From the NCBI RefSeq assembly GCF_900115595.1, contig NZ_FOXA01000004.1, forward strand, positions 62,001 to 126,000: 64,000 nt of DNA, written 5' to 3'. Below the pieces are notes generated by a model, which did no database searches, was not told the DNA's origin, and was given only the letters and a program-made list of their open reading frames with translations. Each line of letters begins with the position of its first letter. The first letter of the stretch is position 1. Of the stretch, positions 24,316 through 32,920 are shown in pieces. Position numbers and translations under genes: made by a program. Origin of the DNA: Tranquillimonas alkanivorans. Lineage in GTDB: Bacteria; Pseudomonadota; Alphaproteobacteria; Rhodobacterales; Rhodobacteraceae.

Positions 24316-25814
24316 GGCGCGGCGTCCAGGATCAGCGCTTGCAGAGCGGCGTCGCGGGCGCTGCCGTCGGGTCCCGAGTGCTTCAACAGTGCCAGCGCGT
24401 CGCGCAGGTGCGACAGCTCGCCCGTCCGCCCCTCCCGAAGGTCCGTCAGTGCCCGCAGGACGGCTTCACCGGTTCGGCCGGTGTCCAGCATCTCGGCGTA
24501 GCGGGCGGGCGGGGGGGAGGCGGCCAGACCCTCGGCGACCGCGCGTTCGCGGGCGGTCGAAGGCATCGCCGGGCGGTCGGTGGCGAGCGAGGCGAGGACG
24601 CGCTCCTCCCGCGACGTCGGCTCGACCGGGTCTCCGCCCGAAAGCAGGATCATCTGAAGCGCCGGCGCCCCCTCGGTCCCGCCAAGCGCCTCGAGCCGCG
24701 GCCCAAAGGCGCGGGCGAGCGGGTGGGCCAGCCCGGCCGCCGTCATCTCGTCCCATGCTATGGGAAGCGCTGCGGCCACGGCGTTCGCGTCGCCCGCATC
24801 GAGCGCGGCGTCCAGCGCCTGGACGGCGGCAACGCGGTCCCACACCCCGCCCGAGGCCGCCGGCTCCTGTTCGCCGTAGAGCGCCATGAGCTGGTCGGCC
24901 GACAGCGAGCCCAGCCGCGCCAGCCGTTCGGCGGCGGCCAGTCGTGCCTTCCAGCCGTTCACCGGGCGCAGGTCGGCATGGGCGAAGGCGGCCGGCAGCG
25001 TCTGTGTCGACAGCGGCGCGCCGATCGCCTCGTACATCGCGAAGGTCAGCGGCGAAGGGTCCTCAGGCGGGGGCAGAGACAGCCCGTCCTCGGCGATCAT
25101 CGGGTCGAGGAAGCGCGCCAGCAGCGCGTCCTCGGCCGGCGACACGACGCCGAGCGCCTCGGACGTCTCGAGCGTCAGCGCCGCCGCGGGCCAGTCGCCG
25201 CCGCGTGCCAGACAGAAGATGCGCGTAGCGTAGGTCGGCGTGATCTCGGGCAGGGCGCTCATGCGTTCGCAGGCGCGGGTCTCGGTGCCGCGCAGGATCG
25301 AGATGTCGAACCAGCGGCGGAAGAGCTCGGGGTCGCGCAGCTCGGCCCGTTCCAGCAGGGCGGCGGCGGAATGAATATCGCCCAGCCGCAGCAGCGCATC
25401 CACCCGCGCCAGAAACAGCGCGCGTCCGTCCGATCCCGGCGGGGGCGGCGCCTCGACGGTGGCGAGCGCCTCGAACAGGTCGCGGGCGGCGGGCAGCGCA
25501 TCTGTCATGTCCACGGCGAACAGCCGTTCGAGATCGCGCGGAGAAGAGCCGGACCAGAGGTCGGCGGGCAGCCCGAGGGACGCGGCCGGGTGCAGGCCGA
25601 CCGCATCGGGCACCGTCTTCGACAGCGGCGCGACGGTGACTTCCTCGGGCAGGGCCGAACGGGCGACACCCGTGGTCCACCCGTCGTCGGGGCGCTTCGG
25701 GGCGGGCGCCCGCGCCACGCTGTCCGACAACCAGTCGATCGCCGACAGCGGCCCTTCGGCCGCCACCGCCCCGGGGACGAGCGTCAGCGCGAGCGCGGCG
25801 GCGAGACGACGCAT
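24312..25814 (-). CDS. conserved exported protein, unknown function
   Basis: A 500-residue protein with a signal peptide (residues 1-19, ending AVAA) and no other membrane segment. The mature part is helix-rich and Ala/Leu-rich, with short repeating helical pairs (for example ALFLARVDALLRLGDIHSAAALLERA) that resemble TPR-like solenoids. No catalytic motif is visible. It is translationally coupled to xerD by a four-base overlap and starts only four bases after the stop of the small membrane protein gene, so the three probably form one unit. I do not recognise a function. Confidence 0.75.
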   Translation of the reverse strand: MRRLAAALALTLVPGAVAAEGPLSAIDWLSDSVARAPAPKRPDDGWTTGVARSALPEEVTVAPLSKTVPDAVGLHPAASLGLPADLWSGSSPRDLERLFAVDMTDALPAARDLFEALATVEAPPPPGSDGRALFLARVDALLRLGDIHSAAALLERAELRDPELFRRWFDISILRGTETRACERMSALPEITPTYATRIFCLARGGDWPAAALTLETSEALGVVSPAEDALLARFLDPMIAEDGLSLPPPEDPSPLTFAMYEAIGAPLSTQTLPAAFAHADLRPVNGWKARLAAAERLARLGSLSADQLMALYGEQEPAASGGVWDRVAAVQALDAALDAGDANAVAAALPIAWDEMTAAGLAHPLARAFGPRLEALGGTEGAPALQMILLSGGDPVEPTSREERVLASLATDRPAMPSTARERAVAEGLAASPPPARYAEMLDTGRTGEAVLRALTDLREGRTGELSHLRDALALLKHSGPDGSARDAALQALILDAAP

Positions 25815-25818
25815 CGCG

Positions 25819-25950
25819 TCAGTCCCCGAGTTCGACGGGCTGCACGACCTCGGAGCGCTCGGGCGAGAGATTGCCGAGATAGGCGAAGCCGGCCAGACCG
25901 ATGAAGCCCACGACGACCAGAAACACCAGAACCTTGAGTAAGCGGACCAT
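25819..25950 (-). CDS. 43-residue single-pass membrane protein
   Basis: A small ORF beginning MVRLLKVLVFLVVVGFIGLAG, written here as residues 1-21 minus nothing unusual: one hydrophobic helix (about 4-28) follows a short basic start, and a polar tail ends PVELGD. GGAAGGGCAG sits upstream of the ATG. The stop lies four bases before the exported-protein gene. The basic start, single helix and proline-containing tail look like a genuine small inner-membrane protein. Function unknown. Confidence 0.65.
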   Translation of the reverse strand: MVRLLKVLVFLVVVGFIGLAGFAYLGNLSPERSEVVQPVELGD

Positions 25951-26080
25951 GCGGCTGCCCTTCCTTCCTGCCCCTCACGACGCATCTGCGGCGCCGTTGG
26001 GGGGATTTATATATGGTCTTTTCGGCAATATCACGCCATTCAGTGAAGCCGAGTGAAGGATTGCGCGGGACGCTGCCGGA
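25951..26080. promoter_or_regulatory. divergent promoter region with AT-rich island
   Basis: These 130 bases separate the minus-strand membrane-protein unit from aroK. A TTTATATATGG island at 26006-26016 stands out in GC-rich surroundings and probably contains a -10 element for one or both directions. No convincing -35 or operator could be assigned. Confidence 0.3.
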
Positions 26081-26626
26081 TTGGCCTATCGACTGAAGAA
26101 AACGGTTGTCATGGTGGGGATGATGGGGGCCGGCAAGACGGCCGTGGGCACCGCGCTCGCCCGTCTGCTGAACGTGCCGTTCCGGGATTCCGACGCCGCC
26201 ATCGAGCAGGCGGCGAACATGAGCATCGCCGAGATCTTCGCCCGCGACGGCGAGGCGTTCTTCCGCCGCAAGGAATCGCAGGTGATCGAGCGTTTGCTAT
26301 CGGCCCCGCCCGGTGTGCTGTCGACCGGGGGCGGCGCGTTCCTGGCCGCCGACAATCGCAACATGATATCCGAGCGGGGCGTGGCGGTGTGGCTGAAGGC
26401 GGACCTGGATCTGCTTTGGACGCGCGTGCGGCACAAGCAGACGCGGCCGCTACTGCAAACCCGCGATCCGCTGGGCACGCTGCGCCGGCTGCTCGAGACT
26501 CGAACGCCGGCCTATGCCGAGGCCGATCTGACGGTCGAGGCCGAGCACGGCCTGCCGGTCGACGACATGGCGGCGCGCGTGGCCGAGGCGCTTGCAACCC
26601 GACCCGACGTTCTGGAGATAAGCTAG
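26081..26626 (+). CDS. aroK: shikimate kinase
   Basis: A 181-residue kinase phosphorylating shikimate in aromatic amino acid synthesis. Walker A is GMMGAGKT near residue 13. DSDAAIE provides the Mg/shikimate Asp, FRRKE the substrate Arg, STGGGAF the glycine-rich shikimate site, and RPLLQ the lid Arg. A TTG at 26081 is the only reasonable start that keeps the N-terminal strand; the upstream frame closes at 26054-26056. aroB begins directly after its stop, forming the usual aroK-aroB pair. Confidence 0.93.
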   Translation: MAYRLKKTVVMVGMMGAGKTAVGTALARLLNVPFRDSDAAIEQAANMSIAEIFARDGEAFFRRKESQVIERLLSAPPGVLSTGGGAFLAADNRNMISERGVAVWLKADLDLLWTRVRHKQTRPLLQTRDPLGTLRRLLETRTPAYAEADLTVEAEHGLPVDDMAARVAEALATRPDVLEIS

Positions 26627-27739
26627 ATGACCGAAACCGTGAGGGTCGAACTGGGCGCGCGCGCCTATGACGTGCGCATCGGCACGGGGTTGATCGAACG
26701 GGCGGGTGCCGAGATCGCGCCGCTGCTCAAGCGTCCGCGCGTCGCCGTGCTGACGGACGAGCATGTGGCCAAGGCGCACCTGGATCGCCTGCGCGCGGGG
26801 CTTTCTGCGGAGGGCGTCGAGATGACGGCGCTGGCGCTTCCGGCGGGCGAGGCGACGAAGGGCTGGCCGGAGTTCAGCCGCGCCGTGGAGTGGCTGCTGG
26901 CCGAGCGGGTCGAGCGGCGGGACGTGGTGGTGGCCTTCGGAGGCGGCGTGATCGGCGACCTCGCGGGCTTTGCCGCGGCGGTTCTGCGCCGCGGCGTGCG
27001 GTTCGTGCAGATCCCGACGACGCTGCTGGCGCAGGTGGATTCCTCGGTCGGCGGCAAGACCGGCATCAATTCGTCCCACGGCAAGAATCTGATCGGCGCG
27101 TTCCACCAGCCCAGCCTCGTGCTCGCCGATATCGGCGCGCTCGACACCCTGCCGCCGCGCGACTTCCTGGCGGGCTATGGCGAGGTGGTGAAGTATGGTC
27201 TGCTGGGGGACGCGGGTTTCTTTGAGTGGCTGGAGCGCAACGGCCTGGCGCTGGCGCAAGGCGACGCGCAGGCACGGTTGCATGCCGTGAAGCGGTCGGT
27301 CGAGATGAAGGCCGAGATCGTTGCGCGGGACGAGACCGAGCAGGGCGACCGCGCGCTTTTGAACCTTGGCCACACCTTCTGCCACGCGTTCGAGGCGGCG
27401 ACGGGGTATTCCGACCGGCTTCTGCACGGCGAGGGCGTCGCGGTGGGCTGCGCGCTGGCCTTCGAGACCTCGGCCCGGCTGGGCCTGTGTTCGCAGGAAG
27501 AGCCGTCGCGCGTGCGGGCGCACCTGCGCGAGATGGGGATGAAGACGGACCTGTCCGACATTCCGGGCGAGTTCCCGGATGCCGACGGCCTGCTGGACCT
27601 CATGGCGCAGGACAAGAAGGTGATCGACGGCCGGCTGCGCTTCATCCTCGCCCGCGCCATCGGCGATGCCTTCGTGGCCGAGGACGTGGACCGCGACGTG
27701 GTGCGCGGGGTGCTGTCGGACGCGCTGGCGGCGCGTTAA
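26627..27739 (+). CDS. aroB: 3-dehydroquinate synthase
   Basis: A 370-residue NAD- and metal-dependent enzyme making 3-dehydroquinate from DAHP. Features include VVAFGGGVIGDLAGF (nucleotide site), QIPTTLLAQVDSSVGGKTGIN, the metal ligands in GYGEVVKYG, NLGHTFCHAFE and HGEGVAVG. The ATG follows the aroK stop without a gap, with GGAGATAAG as ribosome-binding site. Its TAA stop lies within the TTAA that also ends the converging protease gene. Confidence 0.97.
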   Translation: MTETVRVELGARAYDVRIGTGLIERAGAEIAPLLKRPRVAVLTDEHVAKAHLDRLRAGLSAEGVEMTALALPAGEATKGWPEFSRAVEWLLAERVERRDVVVAFGGGVIGDLAGFAAAVLRRGVRFVQIPTTLLAQVDSSVGGKTGINSSHGKNLIGAFHQPSLVLADIGALDTLPPRDFLAGYGEVVKYGLLGDAGFFEWLERNGLALAQGDAQARLHAVKRSVEMKAEIVARDETEQGDRALLNLGHTFCHAFEAATGYSDRLLHGEGVAVGCALAFETSARLGLCSQEEPSRVRAHLREMGMKTDLSDIPGEFPDADGLLDLMAQDKKVIDGRLRFILARAIGDAFVAEDVDRDVVRGVLSDALAAR

Positions 27740-28815
27740 TGGCGGCGGCCGGCGATCACCACGAACTCGCCGATATTCTCGCGCGTGATGTAGCCGATGA
27801 AGTGACCGTGCCGGTCGGTGACCGCCACCGCCGATACGCCGGGACGGTTGAGCGCGTCGAGCGCCCGGTTCAACGGCGCGCCAAGCGTCACCGACGGCAC
27901 ATCCCGCTCCATCACGTCGGCCACGCGGGCGGGTGGCTCGGAGGCGTCTAGCGCAGCGAAAAGCGCGTTGCGGGCCAGCAGTCCGGCCAGCCGTCCGTCG
28001 TGGCCCACCACCGGAAACTCGTGCTGCGTAGTGCGCAGAACGCTGTTCGACGCGGTGGCGAGACTGTCTTCGGGCGAGAGGGATTCGAAGGTGGTGATTG
28101 TCGCCTCGCGGGCCGAGACGTTGCGCACCACGTCGCGCATCGCGACGTCCGAGCTTTCCGCCTGCGCCGCCACGAAGACGAAGATCGCGATCAGCAGGAG
28201 GATCGGGCTGCCGCTGGTCAGGCCGAGGAAGCCGAAGACGAAGGCGATGACCTGTCCGGCATAGGCCGCCGTCCGCGTCGCGCGCACCCGGTCCATCGGG
28301 ATCGCCAGAAGGGCGCGCAGCACCCTGCCCCCGTCCATCGGGAAGGCCGGGATCATGTTGAAGAGCACCAGGAACAGGTTCACCGCCGCCAGTCGCCCCC
28401 AGAAGCCGACCGCCGGATCCTCGATGTTGTCGAGCTGCTGGAAGCTGGCCTGCGCACCGAAGCCGAAGGCAAGCACCGCCCAGATCACCACGTTTACCGC
28501 CGGCCCGGCCAGCGCGACCAGCACCTCCTGTCCCGGCTTCTCGGGCATCTGCTCGAGCCGGGCGAGCCCGCCGATGGGCAGAAGCGTGATGTCCGGCGTC
28601 GCGATGCCGAAGCGGCGCGCCATCAGCGCGTGCCCGAACTCGTGCGCCACGACGCAGGCGAAAAGCGCGAGGATGAAGGCGAGGTTCACGAGCGCGGCGT
28701 CCACGCCGCCCTCCAGGTACGCCGCCGCCCCGATCCACAGCAGAAGCAGGAAGAACGTCGCGTGGATCCGGATCTCGGAGCCGAACAGGCGGCCGATGGG
28801 AAAGGACCAGGTCAT
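27736..28815 (-). CDS. site-2-protease-like M50 metalloprotease with CBS domains
   Basis: A 359-residue membrane protein. The zinc motif HEFGHA lies in the second or third helix (about residue 58), and the second metal motif is NMIPAFPMDGGR near 158. Six or so transmembrane helices span residues 15-215. Two CBS domains (about 235-350) follow and may bind nucleotides to control proteolysis. It belongs to the SpoIVFB-like group rather than RseP, whose own gene is at 51-52 kb. The start at 28815 (MTWSFP) is chosen over a longer frame to 28836. Substrate unknown. Confidence 0.9.
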   Translation of the reverse strand: MTWSFPIGRLFGSEIRIHATFFLLLLWIGAAAYLEGGVDAALVNLAFILALFACVVAHEFGHALMARRFGIATPDITLLPIGGLARLEQMPEKPGQEVLVALAGPAVNVVIWAVLAFGFGAQASFQQLDNIEDPAVGFWGRLAAVNLFLVLFNMIPAFPMDGGRVLRALLAIPMDRVRATRTAAYAGQVIAFVFGFLGLTSGSPILLLIAIFVFVAAQAESSDVAMRDVVRNVSAREATITTFESLSPEDSLATASNSVLRTTQHEFPVVGHDGRLAGLLARNALFAALDASEPPARVADVMERDVPSVTLGAPLNRALDALNRPGVSAVAVTDRHGHFIGYITRENIGEFVVIAGRRH

Positions 28816-28957
28816 GCGGGCCTCGGTATTTGGCACATGCGGCGCGGGCCGTCCGGGTCAGGAAAGACCGGCAACGGGACGGAAGGCAACCTGCCTCATG
28901 CCGCGTGGTGCATCGGCAAGTGCACGACCTGCCGGTGCCCGTCGATCGTGTCTGCGT

Positions 28958-30001
28958 CTAGGGAAGCGCGACGTCCATCTCGCGGGCGCAGGCTGAAACC
29001 CGCCGCCACACTTCGTCCGGAAGGCGGACACCCTCGGCACGGGACGAAGCCAGGCGCGCATGTGCTCCGTCGCCGGGCACGCGCACCCGATCGAGACCTT
29101 CCGCGGGCCGGTTCTCCCGGCAAAGGGCGTTCACCGCGGCGACCTGCTCGACGAAGGCGTCGGCGCCGCCGAATGCCTCGGGATCCATCACCTGGATGAA
29201 GACGTTGCCGCCCCAGCGGCTCGGCGCGTCGGCGCGGCCGTGTCCGGAGAGTGCCTGCGTCTGCATCTCGACGTGAAGAGCCATGGCGTAACCCTTGTGG
29301 CCATGGTCGATGCCGCCCACCGGCAGAAGCGTCCCCGGCGGGTCGGCGTTCACCACGGTCGGGTCCGTCGTCGGGCGGCCCCGCGCGTCGAGCATCCATG
29401 GATGCTCGAACCGGGTCCCGCTGTTGATGTGCTCGCGCACCTTGGACACGGTCGTGATCGAGGCACAGGTATCGATCAGCACCGGATGCTCGCCGCCGGG
29501 ATACCCCACGGCCCAGGGATTCGGGGTCAAGGTCGGTTCCGTGCCACCGTAAGGCGCCACCCATTTCCCGGACGGATCAGAGGTGGCGATGTAGCAGACA
29601 AGGCCTTGCTCGGCCGCGATGCGGGTGAGCGTCGAGAGGCAGCCGATATGGTGACTGCGCCGCATGGCGAGCCCGGCCATGCCGTAGGTGCGGGCGCGAT
29701 CCATGCAGGTGTCGAGCGCCTGCGTCATCAGCCAGTGGCCAGGCAGATAGTTGCCGTCCCACACCATGGTCGCGCCGGTGTCACGGACGACCTCGTGCGT
29801 GCCCTCGGACGTCATGTTGCCCGAGGCGAGCTCGGGCAGGTAGTAGGGCACCATCGAGATGCCGTGGGTGGTCACGCCCATCTCGTCCGTGCGGATCAAC
29901 AACTCGGCGACCACCTCGGCCTTCTCCGGTGCGAGGCCGCCCTTCGTCAGCAGGCTCCGGGCGAGGTCGCAAAGGTCTTCGCGGGAAAACGTGTTCTGCA
30001 T
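28958..30001 (-). CDS. Ldh2/malate-lactate-type NAD(P)-dependent oxidoreductase
   Basis: A 347-residue enzyme of the Ldh_2 (YlbC/YiaK/DlgD) family. Members reduce 2-keto acids such as 2,3-diketo-L-gulonate, ureidoglycolate or piperideine-2-carboxylate. Seen motifs are TTHGISMVPYY near residue 45 (catalytic His), RRSHHIGCL, DPSGKWVAPYGG, TPNPWAVGYP and DHGHKGYAMAL. Being last in the TRAP/dehydrogenase operon, it probably interconverts a keto-hexonate and hexonate. YiaK likewise accompanies a TRAP importer in E. coli, which supports this. Exact substrate unknown. Confidence 0.85.
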   Translation of the reverse strand: MQNTFSREDLCDLARSLLTKGGLAPEKAEVVAELLIRTDEMGVTTHGISMVPYYLPELASGNMTSEGTHEVVRDTGATMVWDGNYLPGHWLMTQALDTCMDRARTYGMAGLAMRRSHHIGCLSTLTRIAAEQGLVCYIATSDPSGKWVAPYGGTEPTLTPNPWAVGYPGGEHPVLIDTCASITTVSKVREHINSGTRFEHPWMLDARGRPTTDPTVVNADPPGTLLPVGGIDHGHKGYAMALHVEMQTQALSGHGRADAPSRWGGNVFIQVMDPEAFGGADAFVEQVAAVNALCRENRPAEGLDRVRVPGDGAHARLASSRAEGVRLPDEVWRRVSACAREMDVALP

Positions 30002-30012
30002 GATCGGTCCTT

Positions 30013-31062
30013 TCAGGCGGCATCGAAGGTGATGTGGACCTTGACGGCGCGTGTGCGGTCAATGGCGGTCTCGAAAGCCTCGATCGCTTCGGCGAGGGGA
30101 AAGCTGCCGGTGACCATCGGGCGCAGGTCGATGCGGCGCTCCGAAATCAGGCGCACGGCCTCGGCAAACTCGGTCTGCCGGAAGCGCTGGGTGCCCTGGA
30201 ACGTGATCTCCTTCCCGACGATGGCGTTGAGCGGCAGCGTCACGTCGCCCGTGACGCCCACCTGCACCAGCCGGCCCTGCGGGCGGATGGCGGCGATGGC
30301 GCTGCGGATCGCGGGGGCGGCGGCGGAGCATTCGAAGACCACGTCAAAATGACCCTTGTCGGCGGCATAGGCCTCCATCGCCTCGGTATCCCGCGCGGCG
30401 TTGAGGGTGCGGGTCGCGCCCATCTTCCGCGCGACCTCGAGAGGCATGTCCTGCAGGTCGGTCGTCACGATCTCGGCCGCGCCGCCCTCGGCCGCGACGG
30501 CGGTGCAGAGCGCGCCGATGGGGCCCGCGCCGGTCACCAGCACGCGCTTGCTCTTCACATTCCCGGCCATGTGCCGGGCGTGCAGGCAGACGGCGAGGGG
30601 CTCGGCGCAGGCGGCCTCGGTCAGGCTGGTGCCGGGGCCGACCGGGTGGCATTGCGCGGCGTCCACGATCATGCGGTCGCGAAACAGGCCCTGCTCGTGC
30701 GGCATCCGCATGGCGGAGCCCGAGAAGCGCATGTTCAGGCAGTGCGTCGTCAGCCCCTCGCGGCAATAGCTGCACGCGCCGCAGGGGCGGCTGGGGTTGA
30801 TGGCGACGCGATCGCCTTCGCTCAGCCCCTCGATCTCGGGTCCGACGGCGAGGACGGTGCCCGCCGCCTCGTGTCCGAGGATGATCGGCTCGCGCACCCG
30901 GATCGGGCCGAAGCCGCCGTCCTGGTAATAGTGCAGGTCCGAGCCGCAGATGCCGCCCGCGCCGACCGCGACCAGCGCCTCGCCGGGACCGGGGGCGCCG
31001 ACCTGCTGCGTTTCGATGCGGATGTCGTTCTGGCCGTGAAGCCGGCAGATGCGGGTTTCCAT
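30013..31062 (-). CDS. zinc-dependent L-idonate/L-gulonate 5-dehydrogenase-like protein
   Basis: A 349-residue medium-chain dehydrogenase. Catalytic zinc ligands are in GICGSDLHYY (Cys) and ILGHEAAG (His-Glu); the structural zinc lobe has four Cys in RPCGACSYCREGLTTHC. The NAD fold shows VTGAGPIGAL. The best match I recognise is L-idonate 5-dehydrogenase (IdnD); enzymes of this type also oxidise L-gulonate at C5 to D-fructuronate. The divergent fructuronate reductase and mannonate dehydratase genes make the gulonate reaction attractive. It is in the operon gntR-TRAP-dehydrogenase-Ldh2. Confidence 0.88.
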   Translation of the reverse strand: METRICRLHGQNDIRIETQQVGAPGPGEALVAVGAGGICGSDLHYYQDGGFGPIRVREPIILGHEAAGTVLAVGPEIEGLSEGDRVAINPSRPCGACSYCREGLTTHCLNMRFSGSAMRMPHEQGLFRDRMIVDAAQCHPVGPGTSLTEAACAEPLAVCLHARHMAGNVKSKRVLVTGAGPIGALCTAVAAEGGAAEIVTTDLQDMPLEVARKMGATRTLNAARDTEAMEAYAADKGHFDVVFECSAAAPAIRSAIAAIRPQGRLVQVGVTGDVTLPLNAIVGKEITFQGTQRFRQTEFAEAVRLISERRIDLRPMVTGSFPLAEAIEAFETAIDRTRAVKVHITFDAA

Positions 31063-31071
31063 GAGGGGCTC

Positions 31072-32349
31072 CTATGGGGCGAGGACGGAGGGCAGCCAGG
31101 TGGAGAGCGCCGGGATGTAGGATACCAGAAGCAGCACCACGATGTTGGTCAGCAGGAACGGCAGGATCGCCACGACGACCGGTGCCAGCGGCAGCCGGGC
31201 GATGCCGGCGCAGACGAAGAGGCAGACGCCGACCGGCGGCGTGGTCAGGCCGATCATCAGGTTGAGCACCGCGAAGGTGGCGAAGTGAATCGGGTCGATC
31301 CCCACCGCCTGCGCGAGAGACAGGAGCGGCACGAACAGGATGATGAGCGCCGCGATCGTCTCCATGAACATGCCGACGAAGAGGAGCAGCAGGTTGATGA
31401 TCAGGATCACGAGGAAGCGGTTGTCGGTGAACGACAGCACGCCGTCGGCCAGCGCCTGCGGGATGCGCTCGGACACGAGGATCCAGCCAAAGACGTTGGC
31501 GAACCCCACCAGCGCCAGGATGCCGGCGGCCGACACGGCGCTGTCCACCAGGATGCCCGGCACCTTCCGGATCGGCAGCTCGCGATAGATGAACGCGCCG
31601 ACGATGAAGGCATAGACCGACGCGACGACGGCGGTTTCGGTCGGCGTGGCCAGCCCGCTGAGCAGGCCGTAGATGATCAGGAAGGTCATCGCCAGCGCCC
31701 ATACGGCGCCGCCGAAGGACCGCGCGACTTCGCCCGCGCCCTGCCAGTCCTGTCTGGGGAAATTCCGGCGGGCCGAGATGACGAAGGCCGTCACCATCAT
31801 CGCCACGCCCATCAGGATGCCGGGCACCGCCCCGGCGAGGAACATCTTGCCCACCGAGATCCCCGAAAGCGCGCCGACGATGATCATCGGCACCGAGGGC
31901 GGGATGATCGGCCCCACGGTCGAGGAGGCGGCGGTCACGGCGGCCGAGAAGTCCGCCGGATAGCCCGCCTTCTTCATGCCGGGGATCATCACGCCGCCGA
32001 TCGAGGCCGCGTCGGCCACCGCCGTGCCCGTGATGCCGCCGAAGAGCATCGAGGCCGCGATGTTGGTCAGGCCCAGCCCGCCGCGAATCCAGCCCACCAG
32101 CGAGTTCGCGAAGCGGATGATCCGGTGCGTGATCCCGCCCTGGTTCATCAGGTTGCCGGCCAGGATGAAGCCGGGGATCGACAGCAGCACGAACACGTCC
32201 ATGCCCGCGTACATCTTCTGCGGCATGACGACCGGCGGCATGCCGGCGAGCAGGAGGTAGGCCAGCGACGACAGGCCCAGCGTGATCGCCACCGGAACTC
32301 CCAGGACGAGCCCGCCGATGAAGACGGCGAAGAGGACCGTCACGTCCAT
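31072..32349 (-). CDS. TRAP transporter large permease (DctM type)
   Basis: A 425-residue membrane protein with 11-12 predicted helices that forms the sodium-coupled translocation channel of a TRAP importer. Family blocks include GVPVAITLG near the N-terminus, TGTAVADAASIG, PSVPMIIVG and ATPTETAVVASVYAF. It begins one base after the small-permease stop and is followed by the dehydrogenase gene after nine bases, so all are co-transcribed. Confidence 0.95.
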   Translation of the reverse strand: MDVTVLFAVFIGGLVLGVPVAITLGLSSLAYLLLAGMPPVVMPQKMYAGMDVFVLLSIPGFILAGNLMNQGGITHRIIRFANSLVGWIRGGLGLTNIAASMLFGGITGTAVADAASIGGVMIPGMKKAGYPADFSAAVTAASSTVGPIIPPSVPMIIVGALSGISVGKMFLAGAVPGILMGVAMMVTAFVISARRNFPRQDWQGAGEVARSFGGAVWALAMTFLIIYGLLSGLATPTETAVVASVYAFIVGAFIYRELPIRKVPGILVDSAVSAAGILALVGFANVFGWILVSERIPQALADGVLSFTDNRFLVILIINLLLLFVGMFMETIAALIILFVPLLSLAQAVGIDPIHFATFAVLNLMIGLTTPPVGVCLFVCAGIARLPLAPVVVAILPFLLTNIVVLLLVSYIPALSTWLPSVLAP

Positions 32350-32350
32350 G

Positions 32351-32854
32351 TTATTCTTCCTCGGGTTTGACTGGCTTGCCGTCCTCGGCGCCCGAGAGCA
32401 TGCCGAAGATGCGCAGCAGGCCGAAGAGGGCCAGCAGCGCCAGCATCAGCACGATGGTCGAGTGGGCGACGTCCATGCGCAGCCCCAGCGCGGGCGAGGT
32501 CTGCATCCGGCCGATGGACATGAAGCGCCAGGCGTGGGGCAGCAGGTAGGCCGCCAGCCCCAGCGTCGCGGCGGCGGCGACGAGCCGCAGCACCCATGGC
32601 GCGCGGCCGGGCAGGGATTCGCAGACCACGTCCACGTTCACCAGATCGCCCGTGCGGAACGACAGTCCGGCGCCGAAGGCGACGGTGAAAAGCAGCGCGA
32701 AGCGCGTCAGCTCCTCGGTCCAGACGGGCGAGGCGCCAAGCGTGCGCCCGACGACCTGAATCAGCACCGCCGCGATCAGCACGGCGAACGAGATCCCGGT
32801 GCCGACGCGCGCGACCAGCACGATGTAGTGGATCAGTCGGTCTGCGAACTTCAC
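32351..32854 (-). CDS. TRAP transporter small permease (DctQ type)
   Basis: A 167-residue membrane protein with four helices, the partner of the large permease. The conserved WTEELTRFALLF block is near residue 40. It is separated from the binding-protein gene by 66 bases that contain a perfect hairpin, and is almost contiguous with the large-permease gene. Confidence 0.93.
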   Translation of the reverse strand: MKFADRLIHYIVLVARVGTGISFAVLIAAVLIQVVGRTLGASPVWTEELTRFALLFTVAFGAGLSFRTGDLVNVDVVCESLPGRAPWVLRLVAAAATLGLAAYLLPHAWRFMSIGRMQTSPALGLRMDVAHSTIVLMLALLALFGLLRIFGMLSGAEDGKPVKPEEE

Positions 32855-32875
32855 TGTCTGCCCCCGATGAAGGAA

Positions 32876-32900
32876 CCGGCGCCGCCCGGTGCGGCGCCGG
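32876..32900 (-). other. intercistronic hairpin between TRAP SBP and permease genes
   Basis: A perfect 10-bp stem (CCGGCGCCGC and its complement, loop of five bases) lies after the binding-protein stop on the minus strand. It has no T-run. Such hairpins often protect the upstream message so that binding protein is made in excess over permease; that role is inferred. Confidence 0.65.
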
Positions 32901-32920
32901 CAGGTCTGGCTTCGGCTCGC

